From positions 1 through 21,426 of the forward strand of contig SLLJ01000293.1 of NCBI GenBank assembly GCA_007134165.1: a stretch of DNA of 21,426 nt. Direction: 5' to 3'. The stretch is from Nitriliruptoraceae bacterium (GTDB lineage: Bacteria > Actinomycetota > Nitriliruptoria > Nitriliruptorales > Nitriliruptoraceae). Positions 1-6,291 of the stretch are shown piece by piece. The notes under the pieces were generated by a model, which searched no databases, was not told where the DNA came from, and saw only the letters and a list, made by a program, of their open reading frames with translations. Numbering within the stretch: position 1 is the stretch's first letter; every line of letters begins with the position of its first letter. The position numbers and the translations under genes are program-made.

Positions 1-71
1 CCCATCACGAAACCCACGGCGAGGTCGATGAAGCTGCCGCGGGCGATGAACTCACGGAACTCGGCGATCAT
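1..71 (-). CDS. mscL: Large-conductance mechanosensitive channel MscL (N-terminal fragment)
   Basis: Only the first 23 codons are inside the window; the gene runs off the left edge. Reading the minus strand from the ATG at 71-69 gives MIAEFREFIARG, then SFIDLAVGFVMG. This is the conserved MscL start: a short amphipathic N-terminal helix (EF-EF-ARG) followed by the pore-lining first transmembrane helix with its D-LAVG motif. In the known family, five subunits form an inner-membrane channel that opens under high membrane tension and releases solutes after osmotic downshock. No strong ribosome binding site is visible upstream of the ATG. The assignment rests on a short but very characteristic segment; the rest of the protein cannot be checked here. 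Confidence 0.85.
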   Translation of the reverse strand, partial: MIAEFREFIARGSFIDLAVGFVM

Positions 72-736
72 GCTGCGCTCCTGACGCGACGGCCGCAGCG
101 GCGTGAACAGCCGGGCGGCTGGACGGCGCGGTCGATCGGCCGAGTGTAGTCGTGCGCGGTCGCTCGCACGCGTTCAGTGACCGGGTCGATCCCCGGCCTG
201 ACCGCGGCCCCGTTGCGACGTGTCCGTTCGGTCGGTGCGCGTCGGCCAGGGACCGGTGGTCCTTCACCAGGGGGTCGAGCCGGCCGAACGCGCCAATTGG
301 CAGACCGGCATCGTGCCGCAGCCCGGTCCGTCCCGGTACGGCGGATCCGCCGTGAGCGTCGTCGCACGGTTCGACATCATGCAAGGTGCCGTCCTCCTGG
401 TCCTCCTCGAGGTCCCCGACGCACCGCCGGTCGCCGGGCTCGAGCATCATGGCCAGAGCACCCGGGACCCGGCCCAGGCCACGGATGTGCTGCCGGGCCA
501 GCACGCTGGCAACGAGATCGAACCGCTTGTCGGGGACGGGGTCGCGCGCCGTCGTGACCTGCTCTTCGTCGTCGTCCCAGGTGGCAGCGCGGGTTTGGAC
601 GTCGGTCGGCCCGGCGGGATCGCTTCCGGAGCCGAGGTGGCAGCACGTGCGCCCGTGGGCGCGCTGGGACGTCGCAACGACCGAGGTTGGCGTTGGCTGG
701 CTGCGGTGCACCCGCAGGGCTGCGGCGCCGTGTCGG
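72..736. other. 665-base stretch with no secure gene
   Basis: This gap lies between the mscL start and the end of the hydrolase gene, both on the minus strand. It should hold the mscL promoter, but I cannot name convincing -35/-10 boxes. Both strands are open over long distances here: a minus-strand frame is open through 52-825 and a plus-strand frame in the same codon register through 220-1428. Between about 200 and 600 both have high third-position GC and neither has a ribosome binding site with a start. The minus-strand reading around 560-240 gives a plausible but unrecognised acidic sequence. It may be a decayed or unrecognised gene, or simply stop-poor high-GC DNA. Confidence 0.4.
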
Positions 737-1489
737 TCACCGGGCCACGGAGGCGTCCACGTCGTCAAGCCAGGCGGCCAGGACCGGCCGGATCCCGGCC
801 ACGGTCTGGGAGGGCCGGCTGGCACGACCGTCGGGGCTGGCGGCCGCCGTCACCCGCAGAGCATGGTCCGCTCCCGGCACGTGGTGCACACGGAGCGGTC
901 CCGGCAGCGCGGGAATCTGCGCCTCGAGCAGCGACAGGGTGCAGAGCGCATCGCGCGTCCCCTGCACCAGCAGCGTGGCCAGATGCAGTCGCGGCCAATG
1001 CGCGACCCGCAGCCGCTCGGGGCGGCCGGCGGGGTGCAGCGGGTAGCTCACGCACAACAAACCGGCCAGCGCCGGCAGGTTCGCCGGAGGGTCGGCGACC
1101 AGCAGCGAGGCGACCCGCCCTCCGTAGGAGCGGCCACCGACGATCCACGCGACGGGGGCGTCGAGGTGCGCGTCGACCGCGGCGAGCACCGTGGCGTAGG
1201 CATCCACGGAACGCTCGGCCCGAGGGGCGCCGCGCCGGCCCGCCTCGCGGAACGGCAGGTTGGCACGGACCGCGGGGTGTCCGAGGTCGGCAAGCAGCGC
1301 GGCCAGCGCCGTCAGGCCCTCGTCGTCGAGGTCGGCACCGGCACCGGGGACCAGCAGCACCGGGCTGGCCTCGACTCGGCCGCCGTCCGGCGCATACTCA
1401 CCGGCGGGGAGGTGGACCGCGATGCTGACCGCGGCCACCTGGGGGTCGTCGACGGGCACGCGCAGCCGCGCCACGTCCTCGGAGGTCAC
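737..1489 (-). CDS. Alpha/beta hydrolase, KANL3/Tex30-like family
   Basis: A 250-residue predicted cytoplasmic alpha/beta-hydrolase. The nucleophile elbow is GGRSYGG with Ser121. Likely triad partners are Asp180 in QGTRDAL and His209 in GADHAL, in the order and spacing of the fold. An oxyanion-side LVPGAG lies near residue 47. The CVSYPLHPAGRPERLR stretch after the nucleophile is typical of the bacterial relatives of KANL3/Tex30 (dienelactone-hydrolase-like); substrates are generally unknown. I chose the GTG at 1489, which overlaps the stop of the upstream stress-protein gene as GTGA and suggests translational coupling. An in-frame ATG at 1522 would add 11 residues and overlap that gene by 37 bases. 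The two genes are probably one operon. The enzyme class is secure, the reaction is not. Confidence 0.82.
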   Translation of the reverse strand: MTSEDVARLRVPVDDPQVAAVSIAVHLPAGEYAPDGGRVEASPVLLVPGAGADLDDEGLTALAALLADLGHPAVRANLPFREAGRRGAPRAERSVDAYATVLAAVDAHLDAPVAWIVGGRSYGGRVASLLVADPPANLPALAGLLCVSYPLHPAGRPERLRVAHWPRLHLATLLVQGTRDALCTLSLLEAQIPALPGPLRVHHVPGADHALRVTAAASPDGRASRPSQTVAGIRPVLAAWLDDVDASVAR

Positions 1490-1914
1490 CGGTGATCGGG
1501 AACCGTGATCACCACCGGGCACGGGCTGTGGGCGACGACCTGATGGCTGACCGAGCCGAGCAGCAGGCCGCGGAACCCGCCCAGCCCGCGCGCACCCACC
1601 ACCATCAGGTCGGCCTCGGCGGCCGCCTCACACAGCACGCTGGCTGCCCCACCGGCCCGCACCGTGCGCGACAGGGGGATCTCACCGGGGCCACCGACCT
1701 GCTCGAGCACCTCCTCGATCACGCTCAGAGCGGCGTTGGCGAGCTCGTCGTCCGACGGCAGGGTGACCACCGCAGGCAGTGCCGCGAGCTCCGGGGTCGG
1801 GTAGGCGTGCACGACCTCGACCGCACAACCGCGCAGCCGTGCTTCGTCCAGCGCCCAGCGCAGCGCCTTCACGGACTCCTTCGATGCATCGACTCCGACG
1901 ACGATCCGGCCCAT
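1486..1914 (-). CDS. Universal stress protein (UspA family)
   Basis: A 142-residue single-domain Usp. It opens with the strand GRIVVGVDASKES, whose Asp contacts the nucleotide in ATP-binding members. It carries the C-terminal signature GARGLGGFRGLLLGSVS (G-x2-G-x9-G-S) that binds the phosphates, and ends with the usual CPVVITVP strand. The retained glycine pattern marks it as the ATP-binding type rather than the E. coli UspA type. Such proteins are cytoplasmic, usually dimeric, and induced by starvation, hypoxia or other stress; a specific role here cannot be read. The ATG is preceded on the minus strand by GGAGGG at good spacing. It is the first gene of a two-gene unit with the alpha/beta hydrolase and is divergent from the PH/SHOCT protein gene. 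Confidence 0.93.
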   Translation of the reverse strand: MGRIVVGVDASKESVKALRWALDEARLRGCAVEVVHAYPTPELAALPAVVTLPSDDELANAALSVIEEVLEQVGGPGEIPLSRTVRAGGAASVLCEAAAEADLMVVGARGLGGFRGLLLGSVSHQVVAHSPCPVVITVPDHR

Positions 1915-2079
1915 GTCGACCCTCCGGTTCCTGGGCTGCGTGCGCTGAGCCTGGCACCCACCGGGCTCCCTGACAAGGGCGGGTGGTCACCGCCACGGGT
2001 GACGATGTGCCCGGCTGCGCGGTGTGCTGTTCTACGCTGCTCTCGGGCAGCCTGCGCCCACGACCAAGGGGGCGGTGCC

Positions 2080-2724
2080 GTGCGAGAGCCCGAACGCCTG
2101 CTGACCGCCGACGAGGAGATCCTCGACCGGTTCCGCCCGCACTGGAAGGTCCTGCTGCCGGCACTTGGCTGGGCGATGGTGCTGGCCGCGGGGGTCGGCA
2201 TCATGCTGGCCGCGGTCGGCGACCCCACGTGGCGCTGGGCGGCCGGCGTGGTCGCGATCGCGCTGTGGCTGCTGCTGGCCGTCCGGTCGGTGGTCGCCTG
2301 GTGGGCGGCGATCTATGTTCTGACCACCGAACGGATCATCGTGCGCACGGGCTTGCTGGCGCGCCGCGGTACGGAGATCCCACTCGAAAGCATCGTCAAC
2401 GTGCTGTTCAGCCAGCGGGTGATCGAGCGCCTGCTCGGCTACGGCGACGTCCTGATCGAGTCCGCCGGCAGCCAGGGCCAGAGCCGGCTCGAGGACATCC
2501 CCGACCCGCAGGGCTTCCAGTCCGAGGTCCATGCCGCACGTGAGGCCCGGGCGATGATGCTCTCCGGCCCCCACGACCCCAGCTCGGCGCGAGACCTCGT
2601 CGCGCAGCTCGAGGCCCTGGCCGCGCTGCGCGAACGCGGGCACCTCACCGACATCGAGTTCGAACAGGGCAAGGCACGGCTGCTCGCCCACGACGACACC
2701 ACCGATGCCGATGCGCCGCGCTGA
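2080..2724 (+). CDS. Membrane PH-domain (bPH2/YdbS-like) protein with C-terminal SHOCT motif
   Basis: A 214-residue protein. Two hydrophobic helices occupy roughly residues 25-45 and 50-72, followed by a bacterial pleckstrin-homology domain (about 75-155) with the typical IYVLTTERIIVRTGLLARR and EIPLESIVNV strands. A SHOCT-type short helical motif (LVAQLEALAALRERGHLTDIEFE) lies near residues 169-205. The family is predicted to sit in the cytoplasmic membrane; its biochemical role is not known. I chose the GTG at 2080 because AAGGGGG at 2066-2072 lies eight bases upstream; the frame is open far upstream but that extension has no coding character. The gene is divergent from the stress-protein operon. 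A TACGCT at 2033-2038 could be a -10 box, but no good -35 is seen. Confidence 0.85.
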   Translation: MREPERLLTADEEILDRFRPHWKVLLPALGWAMVLAAGVGIMLAAVGDPTWRWAAGVVAIALWLLLAVRSVVAWWAAIYVLTTERIIVRTGLLARRGTEIPLESIVNVLFSQRVIERLLGYGDVLIESAGSQGQSRLEDIPDPQGFQSEVHAAREARAMMLSGPHDPSSARDLVAQLEALAALRERGHLTDIEFEQGKARLLAHDDTTDADAPR

Positions 2725-3039
2725 ACCCGGCAGCCCGGGCGCTGCGCACCACATCGGCGACTCAAGTTGCTACCACGGCCACCGAAGGAAGGGATGGCCC
2801 CACCACTCGGGCCTGGATCGAAGGACCACGGATGGCACCCTTCCACGACCGCAGCTCCCACCCGACCCACGCATCCGAGCGCGCCGGCACCTGCCGAGCC
2901 TGCCCCCAGCGAGTTGTGTGCTTCGGCCGGATCTTCTGCCCCCGGCAGCAGGCGCCGATCGAGCTTCCGCACGACTGACGCCGGGTCGGGCGTCGAGCCC
3001 TCCTCCTCACGTGGCAGGCGGCGAGGAAGGCGCGCCGCG
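2725..3039 (+). other. 315-base gap upstream of the two-component system
   Basis: No gene is supported here. The plus frame leading into the response regulator is open through 2767, but its translation is proline/serine-rich with no start and ribosome binding site pair. The regulator's own ribosome binding site (GAGGAAGG ending at 3030) is at the right end. A short imperfect hairpin (CCCGG, four-base loop, CCGGG) lies just after the preceding stop near 2728 and could help end that transcript. No copy of the TCTCAGGC repeat seen at 5106-5124 was found here. Confidence 0.4.
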
Positions 3040-3717
3040 ATGAGGGTGCTCGTCGTCGAAGACGATCGTGCGGTACGCGACGCGCTGGACCGGGCGCTGC
3101 GCGCCCAGGGGCATGCCGTCCGGGTGGCGCCCGACGGACTGCGTGCCCTGCAGGCACTGCGCGACGAACCCGTCGACCTCATCGTGCTCGACCTCGGGTT
3201 GCCGGGTGCCGACGGACTGTCGGTGTGCCGACGACTGCGCGCGGATGGCGACGGGACCCCGATCCTGATCCTCACGGCACGCGACGCCGTCGAGGACCGG
3301 GTCGCCGGCCTTGACGCGGGGGCCGACGACTACCTCGTGAAGCCTTTCGCCCTCGACGAGCTCAACGCACGGATCCGGGCCCTGGGCCGACGGGTCGGCG
3401 GCCCGCCGGTCCCGACGGTGCTGCGCTTCAAGGACCTCGTGCTTGATCCCGAGACCCGACGCGTCCGCCGCGACCTTCGGAGCATCGAGCTCACCGAGCG
3501 GGAGTTCGCGCTGCTCTCCCGCTTCCTCGAGCACCCACGAGTCGTGCTCACCCGCGAGTCGCTGCTCGACGAGGTGTGGGGGCCGGACCATGCGGCCAGC
3601 CCCAACGCACTCGAGGTCTACGTGGGTTACCTGCGCCGAAAGCTCGAGGCGAATGGTGAGCCACGGCTGCTGCACACCGTGCGCGGGGTCGGCTACGTGC
3701 TGCGCGACGTGCCGTGA
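3040..3717 (+). CDS. OmpR/PhoB-family response regulator, MprA-like
   Basis: A 225-residue two-domain regulator. The receiver domain (about 1-115) has the acidic pair Glu7/Asp8 (plus Asp9), phospho-acceptor Asp51 in VLDLGLPG, Thr79 in LILTARD and Lys101 in YLVKPF. The C-terminal winged-helix domain (about 128-223) has the classic ELTEREFALLSRFLEHP, RESLLDEVWG, VYVGYLRRKLE and HTVRGVGYVLR segments. When phosphorylated it should bind tandem direct repeats in DNA as a dimer. The ATG at 3040 follows GAGGAAGG by nine bases. Its stop overlaps the kinase start as GTGA, so both are one transcription unit. The closest named relatives I recognise are actinobacterial MprA-type regulators of envelope stress, but orthology is not proven. 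Confidence 0.93.
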   Translation: MRVLVVEDDRAVRDALDRALRAQGHAVRVAPDGLRALQALRDEPVDLIVLDLGLPGADGLSVCRRLRADGDGTPILILTARDAVEDRVAGLDAGADDYLVKPFALDELNARIRALGRRVGGPPVPTVLRFKDLVLDPETRRVRRDLRSIELTEREFALLSRFLEHPRVVLTRESLLDEVWGPDHAASPNALEVYVGYLRRKLEANGEPRLLHTVRGVGYVLRDVP

Positions 3718-5096
3718 ACTACCGCCGCCGCGTCACGCTCCAGACCGCGGCGACGGTCGCCCTGGTGGTGCTGGTGCTCGCCGGGCTCACCCGACAGCAA
3801 GCTCAGTCGGCACTCATCGCCACGGTGGACGACGACCTGCGGGCGCTCGCGACCGCTGCACAGTACGCCCCGCGGACAGCGCCGCGCCCCGGACGTGGGC
3901 CTGGTGCGGACCATCGCGTTCCCTCGTTCCCGGAGCTGCGTGGGCTGCGGCGTGGCGACGGCGCCGGGCGCTTCGGGGTCGTCACCGGGGTGACCCAGCT
4001 CGTGCGAGCCGACGGAACGCTGCTTGCCAGCACCGCCACGCCACCCCTGCCGATCACCGCCGAGGCCCGGGAGGTGGCGGCGGGAGCGACCGACGAGCAC
4101 CTTGGCACGGTGGTCGTGGAGGACACCCGGCTGCGGGTGCTCACCCGGCACCTCGATGTCGACGTGGCGTTGCAGGTTGCTCGCCCGTTGAGCGAAGCCG
4201 ACCAGACCCTGAGCACGCTGACCCGCCGATTGTCCGTTGCCGCCGCGATCGGGGTCCTGCTCGCCGCACTGCTCGGTTGGGTGCTCGCCGGTCGAGTCAC
4301 CGGCCCGGTGCGGCAGCTGACCGAGCTCGCCGAGTCCGTGTCGCACACTCAGGATCTGACGCGGCGCCTCGACCTGCCCGGCGACGACGAGCTCGCCCGG
4401 CTCGCCGCCGCCTTCGACCACATGCTCAGCAGCCTGCAGGAATCCCGACGCGCCCAGCGGCAGCTGATCGCCGACGCCTCCCACGAGCTGCGCACCCCGC
4501 TGACCAGCCTGCGCACCAACATCGACCTGCTGCGCTCGGGCCTGACGCTGCCGGCCCCGGACCACGACCGGCTGCTGGCCGACCTCGACAGCCAGCTCGC
4601 AGCCTTCGCGCGGCTGGTCGAGGGCCTCGTCGAGCTCGCGCGGGGCGATCAGCCACCGGTGACCCCCGAGCGTCTGGACCTGGCCGAGGTGACCGTCGAG
4701 GTCGTCTCCGAGGTGCGCCGCGACCATCCCACGGCCCGCATCACCGTGAGCGCGCACGCCTGTCCGGTCGTCGGCGACCGCATGCGGCTGGCACGGGCGG
4801 TGCGCAACCTCGTCGACAACGCCGTGGTGCACGGCGGCGGCGAGGTCGAGGTCGAGGTCGGATCCGCTGGGCTGACCGTTCGCGATCACGGCGACGGGCT
4901 CGACCCGTCGCTTCTTCCGCGGGTGTTCGACCGGTTCACCCGAGGGCCCGACACCGGCGATCGACCCGGCTCCGGACTGGGCCTGGCGATCGTACGCCAG
5001 GTCGCCGAGTCCCACGGTGGGAGCATCGAGGCCGTCGACTCCCCCGGAGCAGGCGCCACGTTCCGCCTCCTGTTGCCCCCCGCCGTCACGGACTGA
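3714..5096 (+). CDS. Sensor histidine kinase, MprB-like
   Basis: A 460-residue membrane kinase. Transmembrane helix 1 (about 10-27) is followed by an extracytoplasmic sensor region (about 28-175) with no recognised ligand domain, transmembrane helix 2 (about 178-200) and HAMP (about 200-250). The dimerisation/phosphoacceptor helix has His257 in DASHELRTPLTSL. The ATPase domain has the N box around Asn369 (RNLVDNAVVH), the G1 box at Asp391 (RDHGDGL), the F box (VFDRFTR) and the G2 box at Gly419 (GSGLGLAI). All catalytic signatures are intact. It starts with GTG inside the GTGA overlap with the regulator gene. The partner is therefore the adjacent OmpR-type regulator. Its likely output is the secreted repeat protein just downstream. 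The sensed signal is unknown. Confidence 0.93.
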   Translation: MNYRRRVTLQTAATVALVVLVLAGLTRQQAQSALIATVDDDLRALATAAQYAPRTAPRPGRGPGADHRVPSFPELRGLRRGDGAGRFGVVTGVTQLVRADGTLLASTATPPLPITAEAREVAAGATDEHLGTVVVEDTRLRVLTRHLDVDVALQVARPLSEADQTLSTLTRRLSVAAAIGVLLAALLGWVLAGRVTGPVRQLTELAESVSHTQDLTRRLDLPGDDELARLAAAFDHMLSSLQESRRAQRQLIADASHELRTPLTSLRTNIDLLRSGLTLPAPDHDRLLADLDSQLAAFARLVEGLVELARGDQPPVTPERLDLAEVTVEVVSEVRRDHPTARITVSAHACPVVGDRMRLARAVRNLVDNAVVHGGGEVEVEVGSAGLTVRDHGDGLDPSLLPRVFDRFTRGPDTGDRPGSGLGLAIVRQVAESHGGSIEAVDSPGAGATFRLLLPPAVTD

Positions 5097-5105
5097 GCGC
5101 GCCGG

Positions 5106-5124
5106 TCTCAGGCTCTTCTCAGGC
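5106..5124 (+). promoter_or_regulatory. Candidate response-regulator box (two 8-bp direct repeats)
   Basis: TCTCAGGC at 5106-5113 is repeated exactly at 5117-5124, three bases apart, so the copies are 11 bp (one helical turn) apart on the same face. Tandem half-sites at this period are the standard target of OmpR/PhoB regulators. From memory, MprA also binds two 8-bp direct repeats within 19 bp, the same geometry. The box sits in the 91-base gap between the kinase stop and the secreted-protein start, about 64 bases ahead of that start. I found no second tandem copy in the window. Confidence 0.55.
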
Positions 5125-5187
5125 ACGCGGGTCATGCTCGTTTCCAGCGGTCGACCACCCCCCTTCCGGCGATCGCGAGGAGACTGC

Positions 5188-5688
5188 ATGTGCCGCATCA
5201 TCCGCACCCTGAACGCTACGCTGGCGGCAGCGCTGAGCGCTGGCATGCTGATTGTCGGGAGTGGCGGCACCGCCAGCGCAGCTCCAGCCGACCTCGACGT
5301 CGTGCCTCGTCCGGACTGCCCGCTGAGCTTGGAGGAGCGGGCCGAGCGCCACAACGAGCGTGACGCCTGGCGGGCCGAGCGCCACAACGAGCGTGACGCC
5401 TGGCGGGCCGAGCGCGACCAGCGCCATGCCGCGCGGGGTGGGGCCCGCGACCGGTCAAGGGAGCAGCCTGCCGAGGACTGCCCACGCAGCGAGGAGGAGC
5501 GTGCGCAGCGCTGGCAGGACCGCGACGAACATCGCGCCTCGCGTCGCGAGGCGCGTGCTCAGCGGGAGGCAACGCGGCCCGACGGCGTTGGATCGACCTC
5601 GCGCACGTTCCGCGACGGCGCGACCCCGAGCATCCGCTTCGAGGGTGGGTTCGCCCGCGCTGCCGGCCAGGATCTGACCACCGACTGA
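5188..5688 (+). CDS. Secreted charged repeat protein of unknown function
   Basis: A 166-residue protein I do not recognise. It begins with a clear Sec signal peptide: a basic start, a hydrophobic core (about residues 11-25) and an A-S-A site near residue 31. The mature part is mostly charged and probably helical (Arg, Glu, Asp, Ala, His). Two related blocks each open with a cysteine (CPLSLEERAER at Cys44; CPRSEEERAQR at Cys98), and an exact 11-residue duplication AERHNERDAWR lies in the first block. The last 35 residues are less charged. The ATG at 5188 is preceded by GAGGAGA. Position behind the kinase and the direct-repeat box suggest it is a regulon member, perhaps an extracytoplasmic chaperone-like or feedback protein in the manner of CpxP/Spy. 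That role is inference: no such motif is present. Confidence 0.8.
   Translation: MCRIIRTLNATLAAALSAGMLIVGSGGTASAAPADLDVVPRPDCPLSLEERAERHNERDAWRAERHNERDAWRAERDQRHAARGGARDRSREQPAEDCPRSEEERAQRWQDRDEHRASRREARAQREATRPDGVGSTSRTFRDGATPSIRFEGGFARAAGQDLTTD
5338..5415 (+). repeat. Perfect 33-bp in-frame tandem repeat
   Basis: A 33-base unit occupies 5338-5370 and is repeated without change at 5371-5403. The first 12 bases of a third copy follow at 5404-5415. The unit length is a multiple of three, so copy-number change would add or remove 11 residues (AERHNERDAWR register) without breaking the reading frame. Zero divergence between copies suggests a recent duplication. Confidence 0.95.
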
Positions 5689-5691
5689 CCT

Positions 5692-5738
5692 CGGGATCGC
5701 TCCCGCCTCGTGACGGCGCTGCTCGCCTCCTTGCCGTC
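5692..5738 (+). terminator. Possible terminator hairpins after the secreted-protein gene
   Basis: Two small inverted repeats follow the stop codon: CGGGA/TCCCG (5692-5705, four-base loop) and GACGGC/GCCGTC (5712-5738, 15-base loop). Neither has a T-run, so intrinsic termination is uncertain. Confidence 0.25.
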
Positions 5739-5858
5739 GGATCGTGTCGACCCTCTCCGCCCGCACGGGTAGGGTAAAGGTGTGCCCAGACATCACGGCA
5801 CACCTGCCATGCGCCGTGTCGAGGACCGCGCGTGGCACCGACCCAGGAGACGCACGCG

Positions 5859-6269
5859 ATGCTCGGGATCCGCCTCACCGACGAGGTCGGCACGCTCGTG
5901 GACGGCCCCGTGGCCACCACGCAGCCCACGGCCACCCTGCGCGAGGCCGCCCACTCGCTCGCCGCCGACCGGGTCGGGCTGCTGGTGGTCGTCGACCACC
6001 GCGGCGTGCTCGGGGTGATCTCCGAGCGCGACATCGTGATGGCCGCCGCAGAGGACCTCGACCTCGACGAGGAGCGGGTCCGCGATCATGCGTCCGAGGA
6101 TCTGCTGATGGTCGAGGAGACCGACACGGTACTCCAGGCCGCCCAGACCATGGCCAGCGCCGAGATCCGGCATCTGGCGATCGCCCGGCGCGGCGAGGTG
6201 ACCGGCGTGGTGTCGGTGCGCGACCTCATGGCCGTGCTGCTCGAGGTCACCAGCGACGCGCCGGCCTGA
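5859..6269 (+). CDS. CBS-domain pair protein
   Basis: A 136-residue protein made almost only of two CBS motifs (about 16-66 and 76-130), together one Bateman module. Each ends with the usual strand-helix signature (GVISERDIV and GVVSVRDLM). Stand-alone CBS pairs in the cytoplasm generally bind adenine nucleotides and act as energy or redox sensors for partner proteins; no partner domain is fused here. I chose the ATG at 5859, preceded by AGGAGA at 5845-5850. A GTG at 5832 in the same frame would add nine residues but has no ribosome binding site. A TAGGGT at 5769-5774 could be a -10 box. The gene converges with the exporter gene, whose stop lies only 22 bases away. Confidence 0.9.
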   Translation: MLGIRLTDEVGTLVDGPVATTQPTATLREAAHSLAADRVGLLVVVDHRGVLGVISERDIVMAAAEDLDLDEERVRDHASEDLLMVEETDTVLQAAQTMASAEIRHLAIARRGEVTGVVSVRDLMAVLLEVTSDAPA

Positions 6270-6291
6270 GCCACCCGCTTCGGCCCGTCGG

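Noticed and set aside
4841..4860. GAGGTC repeats in the kinase gene
   Set aside because: They encode a Glu-Val beta strand (EVEVEV) in the ATPase domain; a codon-use effect.
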